Shown piece after piece: positions 54,420 to 64,000 of a stretch of 64,000 nucleotides of DNA (position 1 is the stretch's first letter; each line of letters opens with the position of its first letter). Under the pieces are notes generated by a model. The model searched no databases. It was not told the origin of the DNA and saw nothing but the letters and a program-made list of their open reading frames with translations. This stretch comes from Lutjanus erythropterus. Taxonomy: Eukaryota > Chordata > Actinopteri > Lutjaniformes > Lutjanidae. The translations under genes were made by a program, and so were the position numbers. The stretch spans positions 40,427,258 to 40,491,257 of the forward strand of contig CM034594.1 of NCBI GenBank assembly GCA_020091685.1, read 5' to 3'.

Positions 54420-55990
54420 ATTGCAGGAGTTGTATCAGGTGTGCATGTATCAGGTGCCAAGCTGCTACTCATCTCCTATCAACCCTGCTATATATACCAG
54501 GCCTCAACTCCACCATGCCTGCAGATTATAGACTTTTTCAGTTAGTCTTATTTTCTTATGTTGTGGTTATGTGTTTCTATTGCTACTGACCTGATGACTG
54601 GCTCTGACCCACTCCCGTCCCTCTTGAAACCAGCTCTTGGATCTCTGGACTCTCTCTACCTGGCTTCCCTGCTCATCTCCCCGCCTTCCTCTGTTCAATC
54701 CCCTGGCTCCATGGCTCAGCCCCTGCTCCTCCTGGCTAAAAGACTCCTTCACTTAGAATATTGTAACAACAAACTGCTTTCTGCACCAGTTCCCTGCCTT
54801 AGTGTTTTGTGTCTTGCATTTGGGTTCAAATTCAGAAGTCCACGTTAAAGCACAATCCGGCTAATAATAACTATTATGGACCCAGCAGACCCTTCCTCAT
54901 ATTTGAACAGCCCCACTCTAATGCTACAGACCACTCCCATAGAGGCTAGCTGATTAACTCCAGTCAATCCTTGGACCAACTCGTTTCCCCAGCCATTAAG
55001 ATTGATGACTGACTCTGTAAACGCTGCAGGTAGAAGGCAGCCAAACTACAAACTGCTACCATGTCTGCTCTTCCCCAGTGTTCACTCCTGAGAGACCCCA
55101 TACATTCCTGAATGTTCACGAGTAGCCCCAAGCCTGAGCCCATGCATCTAGGCAGAGCCAGTTTAACCCCAGAAAAGCAAGACTTAATCCTGACCTATGC
55201 CTGTACTGTTAATAACTGTTTGTAGTCTGCCTTACTCTCTTACTATCTCTGAGCAGCAGCCCCAGCCTGACCATCCCAACCTCTGCTCAGTCCCTGAAGT
55301 TTATCACAACCAGTTCTCAGCAAATGTCAGGCCTTGTCTCTGCCACCTCGTCCTTATGATTGTGCAATAGACCAGCTTTACAACCTCTTCTGACCAGAGA
55401 ATGAAGCCATGGAAAAATACATCCAGGATCCCTGCATAGCAGGAATACTTCTTCTCTCCGGTGGGTGCTGGTTTCTTTTTTGTTGGTAAAAAAAAAGATG
55501 TAACACTGTATTGATTTGAGCTCAGCAACATAACTGTGAAAAACAAATATCCTCTGCCTCTAATCAGTTCTGCCTTTGCTCCTCTCCACAGAGCCGCTGT
55601 GTTTTCTAAGCTGGATCTGTGCAACACCTGCATCTCATCTGCATCCATGACCTTAACCTATTGCCGTGGCAGCCACAACATCAAACCTGATCCTCCGTCA
55701 CGCTAGTTTAGTGCAGAAGAGACCAGTTCTGATCCTGAGCCCATCCTGCCATCCACCTGCTTCGTTACAGCCATTACCTGGGAAATTGAATCACTGGTCA
55801 TACGGACCCAGAACCAACAGGCAGACCCAGGTAACACCAGCACAAATCGTCTGTTTGTCCCTGACTCTGTCTGCTCTCAAGTCCTCCAGAGGACCCACTC
55901 CAGAGGACCCACTCCTCCTCACTCACCTGTCATCCTGGACTCAACCAGACAGTAATCTTTCAGTAATCTGGAACAAAAATAATTCAAGTG
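54420..55990 (+). mobile_element. Ty3/Gypsy LTR retrotransposon fossil
   Basis: Parts recognisable in order on the + strand: an LTR-like stretch with a TATA-type sequence (about 54480), a gag start region (about 54880), a late gag region (about 55130), a short reverse-transcriptase segment (about 55570) and integrase segments (about 55670-55950). They resemble the common fish Ty3/Gypsy elements. The element is broken, with many breaks and large internal losses. No second LTR was identified, so age cannot be judged from LTR divergence, but the decay suggests it is old. Its left limit near the GT microsatellite and its right limit are approximate. Confidence 0.7.
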
Positions 55991-56535
55991 TAGATGCATT
56001 ATTCTGTTGTGGTTCGAGTGTGAAAAATATGTCAGGTTTAGAAAATAAACATGGTTTTCTAATTGAGTTTCCTGACATGATTTCCTGCCGTCTGCCTCCT
56101 CTTGGGGGATTTCAACTTGTCCTGCTGACATGATGGGATCAAGATTGTTAAGTTTATATTTTATAGTGGTGTTCCTGTTCCCCAGTGTTGTTTATTTATT
56201 TAATAAAAAATAAAATTTATTTAATTACCAGGATCACATTTATGTCGGAATATGAAGATTAAAAAGGCATCAGTTTTGTTCTCAGATTGTGAGCAATTAT
56301 TTTTACTACAGTCAACTCTAACTGAAATAAACTTATAAACTTAAAATAAATAATGGGAAAAAACAACCTGCAATACAACTAGATCACACGTATGTTTTAC
56401 CTTCCTTTAACTGAAGATCGTTAATGTTGTGATGATAAAATCATGCACTATTATGCAGGGAGAACGTGGGACACATGGTGACTGTCCATCCAGAAAAATG
56501 AATTCAGCTAAAAGAGTCATCAACTGTTCTCGGCA

Positions 56536-57240
56536 GAGGCGGATTTAGGGGGTGGCTAATGAGGCTAAAGCCCTGAATGTTTTGTCAAAAGCCCTGAATT
56601 GTTCACATTTTGAAAATGACATTGTACAAGTAATTTCTCTCAGTGTCTCTCTGACTGCACCGACATGTCGCCTCTCTGAGTGTGTGTCAATGTGTGAGTC
56701 TAACAGAGAGGCAGTAATACACCACCAATGGGCATGTAGCATGAAGAAGTGTTTAATTCTCACTTGCGCTTGTCATCGAGTATGGACATCCGCAATTTTT
56801 TTCAAAATTTTTCAAGAAAATGAGGAAATTGTGAAAATGAGCCAGGAGTGAAAATGAGTGAGAGAGTGAAGAGGAAAGGACAGGAGAAAACCTGTCACAA
56901 CACTGCACAAAGCAGAAGAGGGAGCGGGACAAGAGGAGAGAGATGATGAGGAGAGTGGGAAAGGAGTGAAAAGCAGAAGTTAAGAGAAGGAGTGAGGAGA
57001 GGAGTGAAGTATTCGTGGCAAGAGGGCAGAAAAGGAAGTCTGTATTTAGAAGGTGAGGAGGGTGAGAAAGGGAGAGAAAGAGGAAGTGAGGAAAAGAGTG
57101 GATAGGATAAATAGGAAATGAGATGTGAATAAATTATGGATACAGCAGGTGAAGAGGAAATGGGGCAAGAGATGAAAATGTGTTGAGAAGAAAGGAGTGA
57201 AGAACAGAGCAGTAAAGGGGAGCAGAGGTGTAGCCAGGAG
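56536..57240. repeat. hAT-like end and purine-rich tract
   Basis: CAGAGGCGGATTTAGGGGGT at 56536 looks like a hAT terminus, but no partner end was found. From about 56840 to 57240 the plus strand is strongly purine-rich (GAGGAGAG, GGAGTGAAG). Minus-strand Ser/Leu-rich reading frames here are by-products of that. Confidence 0.45.
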
Positions 57241-58098
57241 CACATGTAAGAGAACAGTCCTCCAGATCGTACAAGACAGTGACCTGAACACTGACTTCAA
57301 CCAGCTGCTCACTGAAACTTGAGTGAGTTAAGACATTTGCATCATTAAAGGGTGTGAATATGTGTTTTAATGTGTTCTCCAGTGCCTTTTGTCCACATTA
57401 AATTCTTAAGACATTTCAGTAGAGGCGTAAAACATTTAATGTGTGCTGAAGTAAAAAAAACAACAAAAAACTTCATACTTGAACCACTGCAAGTAACAGA
57501 CCAGGAGTTCCAAACTGTCAGTGCGCCATGACAGCAAACCCAGCTGCGTTTATAAAGAGTGACAGTAGTGCATGGCAATAACTGGCTCAGCCTTTAACGC
57601 ACCCACCGACAGTTTGTCGTAATGTATTCTTTCTGATCCCACCCTGTGTCTAAGTGTACCACAGGTGCACAAAGCGAGCCTGGCCACAAAATGACCAAAA
57701 GTGTGTTTGACCTCTTATGCGTCTTTTCTAGTAACCCACTATTGTTCTGTGGAGGTAAAGACATAAAAACAAACTGCACAGGGAAAATTGACAGGTATGG
57801 ACATCTTCAGTAACTGTAACACAATGCATCATCAATAAAATAAATATTTTACTTACATATTTCTGATTATACTCAACATACAGTAAAATGAAGCTTACAG
57901 TGCAGCTACAGTGAAGTGTAAGACGTTAATGCCACTATTGTACAGTATGTACAGACCGGTTACCAGTTTCACAACATTACACAAACAAGAGGAGCATGTT
58001 CAGCAAGTGATGTGATATTAAGGTGTGTGCAAGGAACATGCAAATTCTGAATTAAAAGTAAACTGCAGAGCATTGCTGCTTAATTTCTCTAAATTTCT
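57241..58098. other. Intergenic, no gene recognised
   Basis: Short open frames only; no domain, RNA or transposon terminus identified. Confidence 0.4.
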
Positions 58099-59053
58099 CA
58101 GTACATTTACATGAGTACTGTACTTAAGTACATTTTTTGAGTATCTGTACTTTACTTTATTTGTTTTTTTGGAAACTTCTGACTTTCACTCCACTACATT
58201 TCAAAGACAAATATACTTTTGACTCCACTACATTTCTATAAACGTTGTCATTACTTGTTACTTTTAGTCTAAGCAGAGCTTTGAAGTCAGCTGTTGCTGT
58301 TTTTTCTTTTCTAAAATGCGATTGGTCACACGCTGTGTTCCTCACAGAAGGAAACCAATCACAGTACCTGCTCTAAACTGGGACTGATGTAAAAGTCATC
58401 CAGACGCTAAGTAACAAGAACAAGCAAGCTCTCTTTCTTTAATTCAAACAAAACTCAGTAATGGTGACGGCAGGAGAAAAACAAAATTAAATCTCAAGAT
58501 GTTATAATTAGAAAAAGAGAAATAATTCCAGTTAAGCTTTTAATGTTGGACTGTTTTTATCAGGATGAAAAATACCACATAATTCATGTATATATACTGC
58601 CTCTGTTAAATAACTGAGATTTCTTTCTGTCTTCAGACTTGGAGAACTCTTTACAGTCGACTTCAATCTAATTTAATGTGGTGATTTTAATACATTTACA
58701 TCAGAAAATGACAACAGCTGTCCTTTTTGTTTTTGATTGTATTTCTATGTTGAAGTTTTTATAGGTGTTTCTATAGTCTTTGTGTATCAGAGTGGTTCTA
58801 CAAGCATCAGAGCATCATCAGGTGGTTTCAGAGAGTTACAAGCTTCAAACAATACAGCGTGTATTGATATTAGAAAATGTACTTTGTAATTTGTACTTTT
58901 GAATACTTAAGTATTTTTAAAAGCAAGTACTCCAGGACTTTAACTTGAGTAAAATTTTGACTAAGCAGCTTTCACTTGTAGTTGGGTAATATTTGACCAA
59001 GAGTATCTATACTTTGACTCAAGTACTGGGGTGGGGTACTTCGTCCACCACTG
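58099..59053 (-). mobile_element. CAGTGGTGGA-type hAT MITE, near full length
   Basis: Read on the minus strand it starts CAGTGGTGGACGAAGTACCC, with tracts of ACTTAAGTA-like sequence near both ends, and spans about 955 bp. The first 420 bp match 36036-36505. The other end carries GTACTTAAGTACAGTACTCA. It has no coding capacity. I found no convincing 8-bp target duplication. Confidence 0.7.
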
Positions 59054-59594
59054 GTGAGAACTCACATTGCTCAGTATTATATACAGTCTCCAAGACCTGA
59101 TTGTAACAATGTTGTTGATAAAATCAAATGGATTTGGTTCATTCAACATTATTATACAATGTATAGCTCCAGACATCATTCAGTGTCTAACATTAAGATA
59201 TACTGTGTTAGAAAATAAGAACTACAGCACAGAATCATATGAAGAAAATATCTATAAAATCAGAAGAAGGTAAAGATTACACTGACACCCAAAAAACAAA
59301 CCATACTCACTTAAAAGTAGAAATTTAAAGTACTTTTATGTTACACAGCATAAACCTGCAGAGATGAACACTGCTGACAATTAAAAAGTGTGTGGGAAGG
59401 TGCGATGGAATGATCTAGGTAACAAAAGGTGATGTGTCTGAATGTTCAAAATGGAAACACCCAACCCCTGAGGTCTCTACGCCTGCGTCTGTAAAAATTA
59501 TTCAGCACTTGCTCAGAAGAAAACATGCAGCAGTAATTATCAGGCACAAGTATCACCGACCAGGAAACGAACCTGCAGTGTTCACCTGTTCATC

Positions 59595-59646
59595 ATGGGG
59601 AAGCTGTTCCTGTCTCTGAGTCTCATCTGCGCACTCGCCAGCACAG
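59595..59646 (+). CDS. Signal-peptide exon of an unidentified secreted or surface protein
   Basis: ATG at 59595 opens MGKLFLSLSLICALAST, a short basic N-terminus followed by a hydrophobic core and small residues, which is a textbook signal peptide. The exon ends GCACAG|GTAACC in phase 1, the usual phase for signal-peptide exons of small secreted proteins and Ly6-like or immune receptors. A possible next exon, 63647-63694, accepts this phase. The upstream stretch would be 5' UTR. The gene continues beyond the window and I cannot name it. Confidence 0.5.
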
Positions 59647-61069
59647 GTAACCCCACTTATTCTTAAATCTGAGTTCAGTGTATCTCGTGGTAATTGGATT
59701 GTCTTCTCAGAAACGGGTACTAAAAAACAAAAAAATGTGCACTTGTTTGTTTTTCTGTTGTTGTTTTTAATTACAAAAAATAAAACTGAAATCAAAGGGT
59801 TTTTTTAATGTTCAGAAAGGGATGATGCAATTTAAAAAATGCTTGACTTTAATTTTCCATTTCATATTAAAAAAAATGAAGAAAATCAGAAAAGACTGAC
59901 GACGTTTCGGTCTGGACGACCTTCATCAGGTATACAAAAATATAAAAATATAAAAAAAAATTTAAATCAGAAAACCGAAACAAAAAACGCTTTTTCTTGT
60001 TGTGAGGTCAGCTGTGGTTCGTTTAATTGAAGATAAAACTTTATTCATCCCTTAATCTCTTAATTAATTATTAATTCTTGTTCCAGAGATTGCTCCAAAA
60101 TTACAGTAACATAAGAATAAAAACATAGAAAACAATAGAGTATTAAATGTAACATGAAATATAAAATATAAAGTGTATAAGGAGTAAATACAAAACAACA
60201 GTGCCAAATAGAACAATAGAAGTAACACAAATTAAGTAAAGACTAAGCTAAAATATACTAAAACAGAAAATTCGTATTGGCAGTGACATTGAAAGTAATA
60301 CTGGCATTGGAAAGTATTATTGCACCTGATAATGAACATAGTATTGCATATCAGCTCTAATATACATGATAATAATGCTAAAAAGTACTATTGGACTATA
60401 TTTAACATAATATTGTACATGAAAAGTAGTAATGAAAATAATCCTGATAATGAAAAGTAACATTTAACATCATGTTGAAAAAAAGTAATAACACTGCAGT
60501 AAAGTAATACTGCACAGAGTACTATTATTATTGCGCTCAGTCCTCAGTCCTGAGGGAGGAGTTAGACAGTTTGATGGCTGCTGGTAGAAAAGAAATCCTG
60601 TGGTGTTCTGTGGTTTATAAGAGAACAGCACCAACTGTGGCAGTTATAGTCCACTGTAAAATGTCTTAGTCAAGGACGATGTCAGACTACTCTGATAGAC
60701 GTCAAATTGCTTTATGTTTTCTACTGATTTTACTTTCTGTTTCACAAAAATAGAAAATTAAAATAAAACATTAATAAAATATCGCTTATCCTTTGTGACC
60801 ATGATGTATTTTCAAATTTGGGTTTCAAAACACAACTCAAATACTGTACCTGTTTCTGAAAGGAAAATCCAATGATCAAAAGATACACCGGTCCGTGTAC
60901 CATTCTCTTTTTTGCTATTCAACTGAGAATCCAAAATAGGAAAAATAGGCCAAGGAACAAATTGGGTTTTAATAATTGGGCCAATTTGTCTGAGATGTGT
61001 GACCTGGAAGTTGCAATGTCAACCTCAAAGAAGAAGAAGAAGAAACAGAAGAAGCAGAAGACAAAACAA
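59647..61069. other. Presumed intron with dispersed repeats
   Basis: GACGACGTTTCGGTCTGGAC, then GACCTTCATCAGG, at about 59899-59930 is a motif seen in dispersed fish and amphibian repeats. From about 60030 to 60680 the minus strand resembles a fish LINE-derived repeat, with a GGATGAATAAAGTTTTATCT tail and a block near 60550 matching GAGGAGTTAGACAGTTTGAT. No coding sequence is seen. Confidence 0.4.
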
Positions 61070-63060
61070 AATTCTGCACACTCATTGATAATTGGAGGAC
61101 TATTTCTCTGCTCAACAATGATTACAAAATTATCGTTCTTACACTTCCAAAAAGAGTTAAATTGGTCTCAGACACAATCAGTGAGACACAGGCATGCTTT
61201 ATGAGAAATATTCATATTTCTAATAATATCAGGCTTGTCTTGGACATACTAGATTTCTCTGGTTTGATATCTGAACATAACTATATGCTCTTTCTTTTTC
61301 TACAAGGACTTTGATATAGAACATCACTTCATCTTTCACTCCTTACAAAAAATTGCCATTGCAGATTTTTTTTTTGTTTTTTTGTAAGGCTATTAAAACT
61401 TTGTACGCTAATGGAAATAGCTGAATTAAAATGAAACACGACTCGACTCCCAGATTCGACCTGAAACGAGGCATTCGTCAGGGATGTCCAATCTTGCCGT
61501 ATATGTTTTAGCTTTTGTACACAAATTCTTGCAACTCATATAACTAACAGTAACATACAAGGCATCTCTGTAGCTGGTAGGGATATCATTGTAAGTCAGC
61601 TGGCTAACGATGCCACCCTTTTTTCTTTATAAGCGAAGCAGATCAAATACCAGTCACCCTTGATATAACTAACAACTTTTTCTAAAGCTGCAGGCCTATT
61701 CTTGAACATAAAAAAATGTGAATAGTTACCTATAAAAGACTTGCATATCATTTATTATAATCCTGTCAGGAAAGAAGCTGCATATTTGGGCCTCTGTAAA
61801 GAGACCCTAAAGACCAAAAATCAAGATATTTTTCTAACTTTACCCCTATTATCCAAAAGACTTGAAAGAAACTAAATCAATGACTGCAAAGAGATCTGTC
61901 CCTGAGAGGTAGAGTCTTGATTACTAAGGCTGAGAGAATATCTAGGCTCACATTTGCTGCTCTTTCCTTATACATTGACAAAAAAATCAGTAAAACTACT
62001 AATCAGTTGCTTTTTAACTTTATCTGGAAGAATCGTACACACTATTTATACTATTTGTTATGAATAATTATGAATCTGGAGGGCTTAATTTCCTGGATTT
62101 TACTACTCTCAATCATATCTTTAAAATTCCTTGGGAAAAGCATTTGCCCAAGTAAAAAAGTTTCACTGTAGAATTTTAGTCTTTATTACATTTTCTCTCG
62201 TTTGGTGGCCTAAGCAAGTTGTAATTATAATCTAGACAAGCTCCGTGTGAAACTACTTGAATTACATAAGCAGGTCCTGCTAGCCTGGTTCTTGATATAT
62301 GAGCACAACTTCTCACCACATAGTTATATTATTTGGAACAATAGAGACATTTTATTTAAGGACAAATCACTCTTCTATGAAGGTGGGTTCAGAATCAAAC
62401 TCTACAGGTGAGTCAGCTGTTCACTAGTGAGGGACTTAATGAGAATTTTTATCTAAATACAGTTTCCTTGTAACAGCCAAGGAACTTACAGTAGTTTTGG
62501 ACACCATCCCAACTGCCACCCTGTCAGAAGTATAACTACTCTCTGTGGGTAAGATTTGTTTTCCACTGTATCCCCACAACAATAATAGAGCTATACGTGC
62601 CCTTTTTCTTTTTGTGATGAATATCCTGAAACAGTGTCACATTTATTTTAGCATTGTTCTCACACCAAGAAACAGAAACAGACCTTTTGCAGATTTATCA
62701 CTGATCATATTTTCAAGGTTTTGTTTTATCATGGGAGAACATTGTGCTTGGTTTCTTTAAACACCCCCAAACACATGACAAATATTTTTTCATTATAAAT
62801 CTTCTAATAATAGTGACAAAATTGTTTAATTTACAAAAGCAAATTCACAAACAAAAAAATGTTTTTTTTTAAATTGTTTTCTTAAAGGAAACTGACAGAT
62901 ATGAGACTTATTTCATCCTCTTCAAACAAAATGTATGTCTTTTAATATTTTTCTATAATGTATTTTAATGTACCTCTGGTGCTTCTGTTATGTTTGTTAT
63001 ATATTCTGTCCCCATGTACACTTGTTGTTCATCAATCAAGAGTTAGATTAAAAAGTAGAA
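61070..63060 (+). mobile_element. L1/Tx1-type LINE remnant (ORF2, RT to C-terminus)
   Basis: Translation in shifting frames shows NWRTISLLNNDYKIIVLTLP, ACFMRNIHISNNIRLVLDIL, RFDLKRGIRQGCPI, SQLANDATLFLY, LSLRGRVLITKAE and KISKTTNQLLFNFIWKN, then LEGLNFLDFTTLNHIFKI and a HLFWHCSHTKK block. This is the order of L1-group ORF2 from RT block 2 through the C-terminal region. The FADD-type box reads LANDAT, and the frame changes many times. The endonuclease and ORF1 are missing, so it is 5'-truncated. Tail near 63060. Confidence 0.75.
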
Positions 63061-63132
63061 GGTACGTGGATTGCCCAGCCCTTATCAGATTCATTTACAC
63101 CAAGTTGGTTTCTGGATAAATATATATATAAA

Positions 63133-63136
<4 letters not shown>

Positions 63137-63188
<52 letters not shown>
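63137..63188 (+). repeat. (CT)n microsatellite
   Basis: About 26 CT units, immediately preceded by a short TATATA run. Confidence 0.95.
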
Positions 63189-63192
<4 letters not shown>

Positions 63193-63646
63193 GGATAGGG
63201 TGTGTCTTCTGCATGCTTGTAATGATGTGGGGACTAATCAAACCGAAATAGATTTATGAGACATAGTTGAGAGGAAGTATTAAACCAGTTTGACAGATGA
63301 GTTGTCACTCATTACCCTACTTAAACTGTGGGCGTGCATGTTGCACAAAAAATTTGGTTGTTTAATCTGACATTGTTGTGGTTAAGATCTATGTAGGTTT
63401 ATGGATTTAAAAAAAACAAAAACACCTGGTTAGCATTAATGAAAGACTGTGATCTGGGTTGAAATGATCACTCTCACGAGATTTTCCGTGGGTCTAGGGT
63501 TACCTTTTAGACACAACCACTTCCCGCTCAACTCTGCGACTAGGGAGAAAGAGGCTGTTGCAATGATGTGTACGAGTGATTTAAGAGAACTTGTGGCATT
63601 CATCAGTTTTCTTCTATTTTGAATTTTCTTTCATGTATGAACACAG

Positions 63647-63694
63647 TTTACGAGATCCAGACCTGCTGTAGAGTCATGTGCAGTCAGTCTGCTG
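63647..63694 (+). CDS. Possible 48-nt exon, Cys-rich
   Basis: Follows GTATGAACACAG and precedes GTATGTCT. In the phase set by the signal-peptide exon it encodes V-Y-E-I-Q-T-C-C-R-V-M-C-S-Q-S-A. Phase is 1-1. The match of splice sites and phase is the only support, and the intron would be 4 kb with a LINE in it. Confidence 0.25.
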
Positions 63695-64000
63695 GTATGT
63701 CTTTCACTAATGACTAATGATTAGTTCGAAGACATTTTGAGTTTGAAAATAAATTAAGCTTCATAATCATGTCGACATTATCATGTTTGACATTTTAAAT
63801 GATAATATAATTGTAAATTTACATATAAAGCCTCTCCTCATCCTTCATTCAGTGATCTATTATTACCTGCTGTCAGCTGTATTGTCCTCATGTCTGGAGG
63901 TTTGCAGGTTTATGAAGTCTCTCAGGTGGACATCCTCACTTATTCTGTCCTCTGTCTCTGTGATGAAAACTTAACCCCCTCCTCCTGCTGTAGTCATCGA

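Noticed and set aside
56895-57312. Ser/Leu-rich minus-strand frames resembling a secreted protein
   Set aside because: They come from a purine-rich plus strand (GAGGAGAG-type low complexity); no signal peptide plus domain architecture.
59595-63694. Chemokine identity for the signal-peptide exon plus the Cys-Cys mini-exon
   Set aside because: A CC pair alone is too little; there are no following chemokine exons in the window and the spacing to the signal peptide is unusual.

Overview
This window looks like teleost (bony fish) nuclear DNA. It is AT-rich and intron-rich, full of CA/GT/CT/TA microsatellites, and carries a fish-type mix of repeats: an L2-clade LINE, an L1/Tx1-type LINE, Tc1/mariner, several hAT families, a piggyBac remnant and a Ty3/Gypsy fossil. 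All identifications come from reading translations, motifs and repeat ends by eye; no database was searched.

Layout. (1) 1-7201, + strand: the 3' part of a very Thr/Ala/Gly-rich mucin-like gene. It holds about 19.6 copies of a 240-bp repeat with no differences I could see, then a diverged tail and a C-terminal hydrophobic segment that looks like a GPI-anchor signal. (2) 7.2-10 kb: 3' UTR and gene-free sequence. (3) 10.1-13.9 kb, + strand: a decayed L2-clade LINE with an SGNH-esterase ORF1, an endonuclease and a reverse transcriptase. (4) 18.6-23.9 kb, - strand: interleukin-18 (il18), reconstructed as five coding exons encoding 197 residues, including a 12-nt microexon. A 3.4-kb block covering exons 2-5 (20662-24038) recurs in the same orientation at 25626-28917. 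The second copy differs mostly by small deletions that break every coding exon except the microexon, so it is either a decayed internal duplication or an assembly artefact. Each copy carries a Tc1-like element with a hAT MITE nested inside it.

(5) 29-36.5 kb: repeats only, possibly with a 5' UTR exon of il18 near 30.9 kb. (6) 36.5-41.1 kb, + strand: a multi-exon gene or gene remnant with many tiny symmetric exons and a DUF4806-like C-terminus. A CpG-rich stretch with a TCTCGCGAG motif lies upstream, and its introns hold a 0.44-kb foldback element and two short palindromes. (7) 42105-46427: a complete-looking hAT transposon with matching inverted termini, a perfect 8-bp target duplication (CCTAAATC), and an open frame of about 700 codons with a BED/TTF-type finger, RNase-H-like core and hAT dimerisation region. 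(8) 46.9-49.3 kb: an old tandem duplication of non-coding sequence. (9) 52.4-59.1 kb: repeat-derived sequence, including the piggyBac zinc-finger tail, the Ty3/Gypsy fossil and a hAT MITE. (10) 59.6 kb: a likely signal-peptide exon of an unidentified secreted or surface protein. (11) 61.1-63.1 kb: an L1/Tx1-type LINE remnant.

The host genes seen (mucin-like, il18, DUF4806-like, signal-peptide exon) do not form a pathway. The most notable points are the internally duplicated il18 locus, the homogenised mucin array with two open frames, and the apparently young hAT element with an internal exon duplication.
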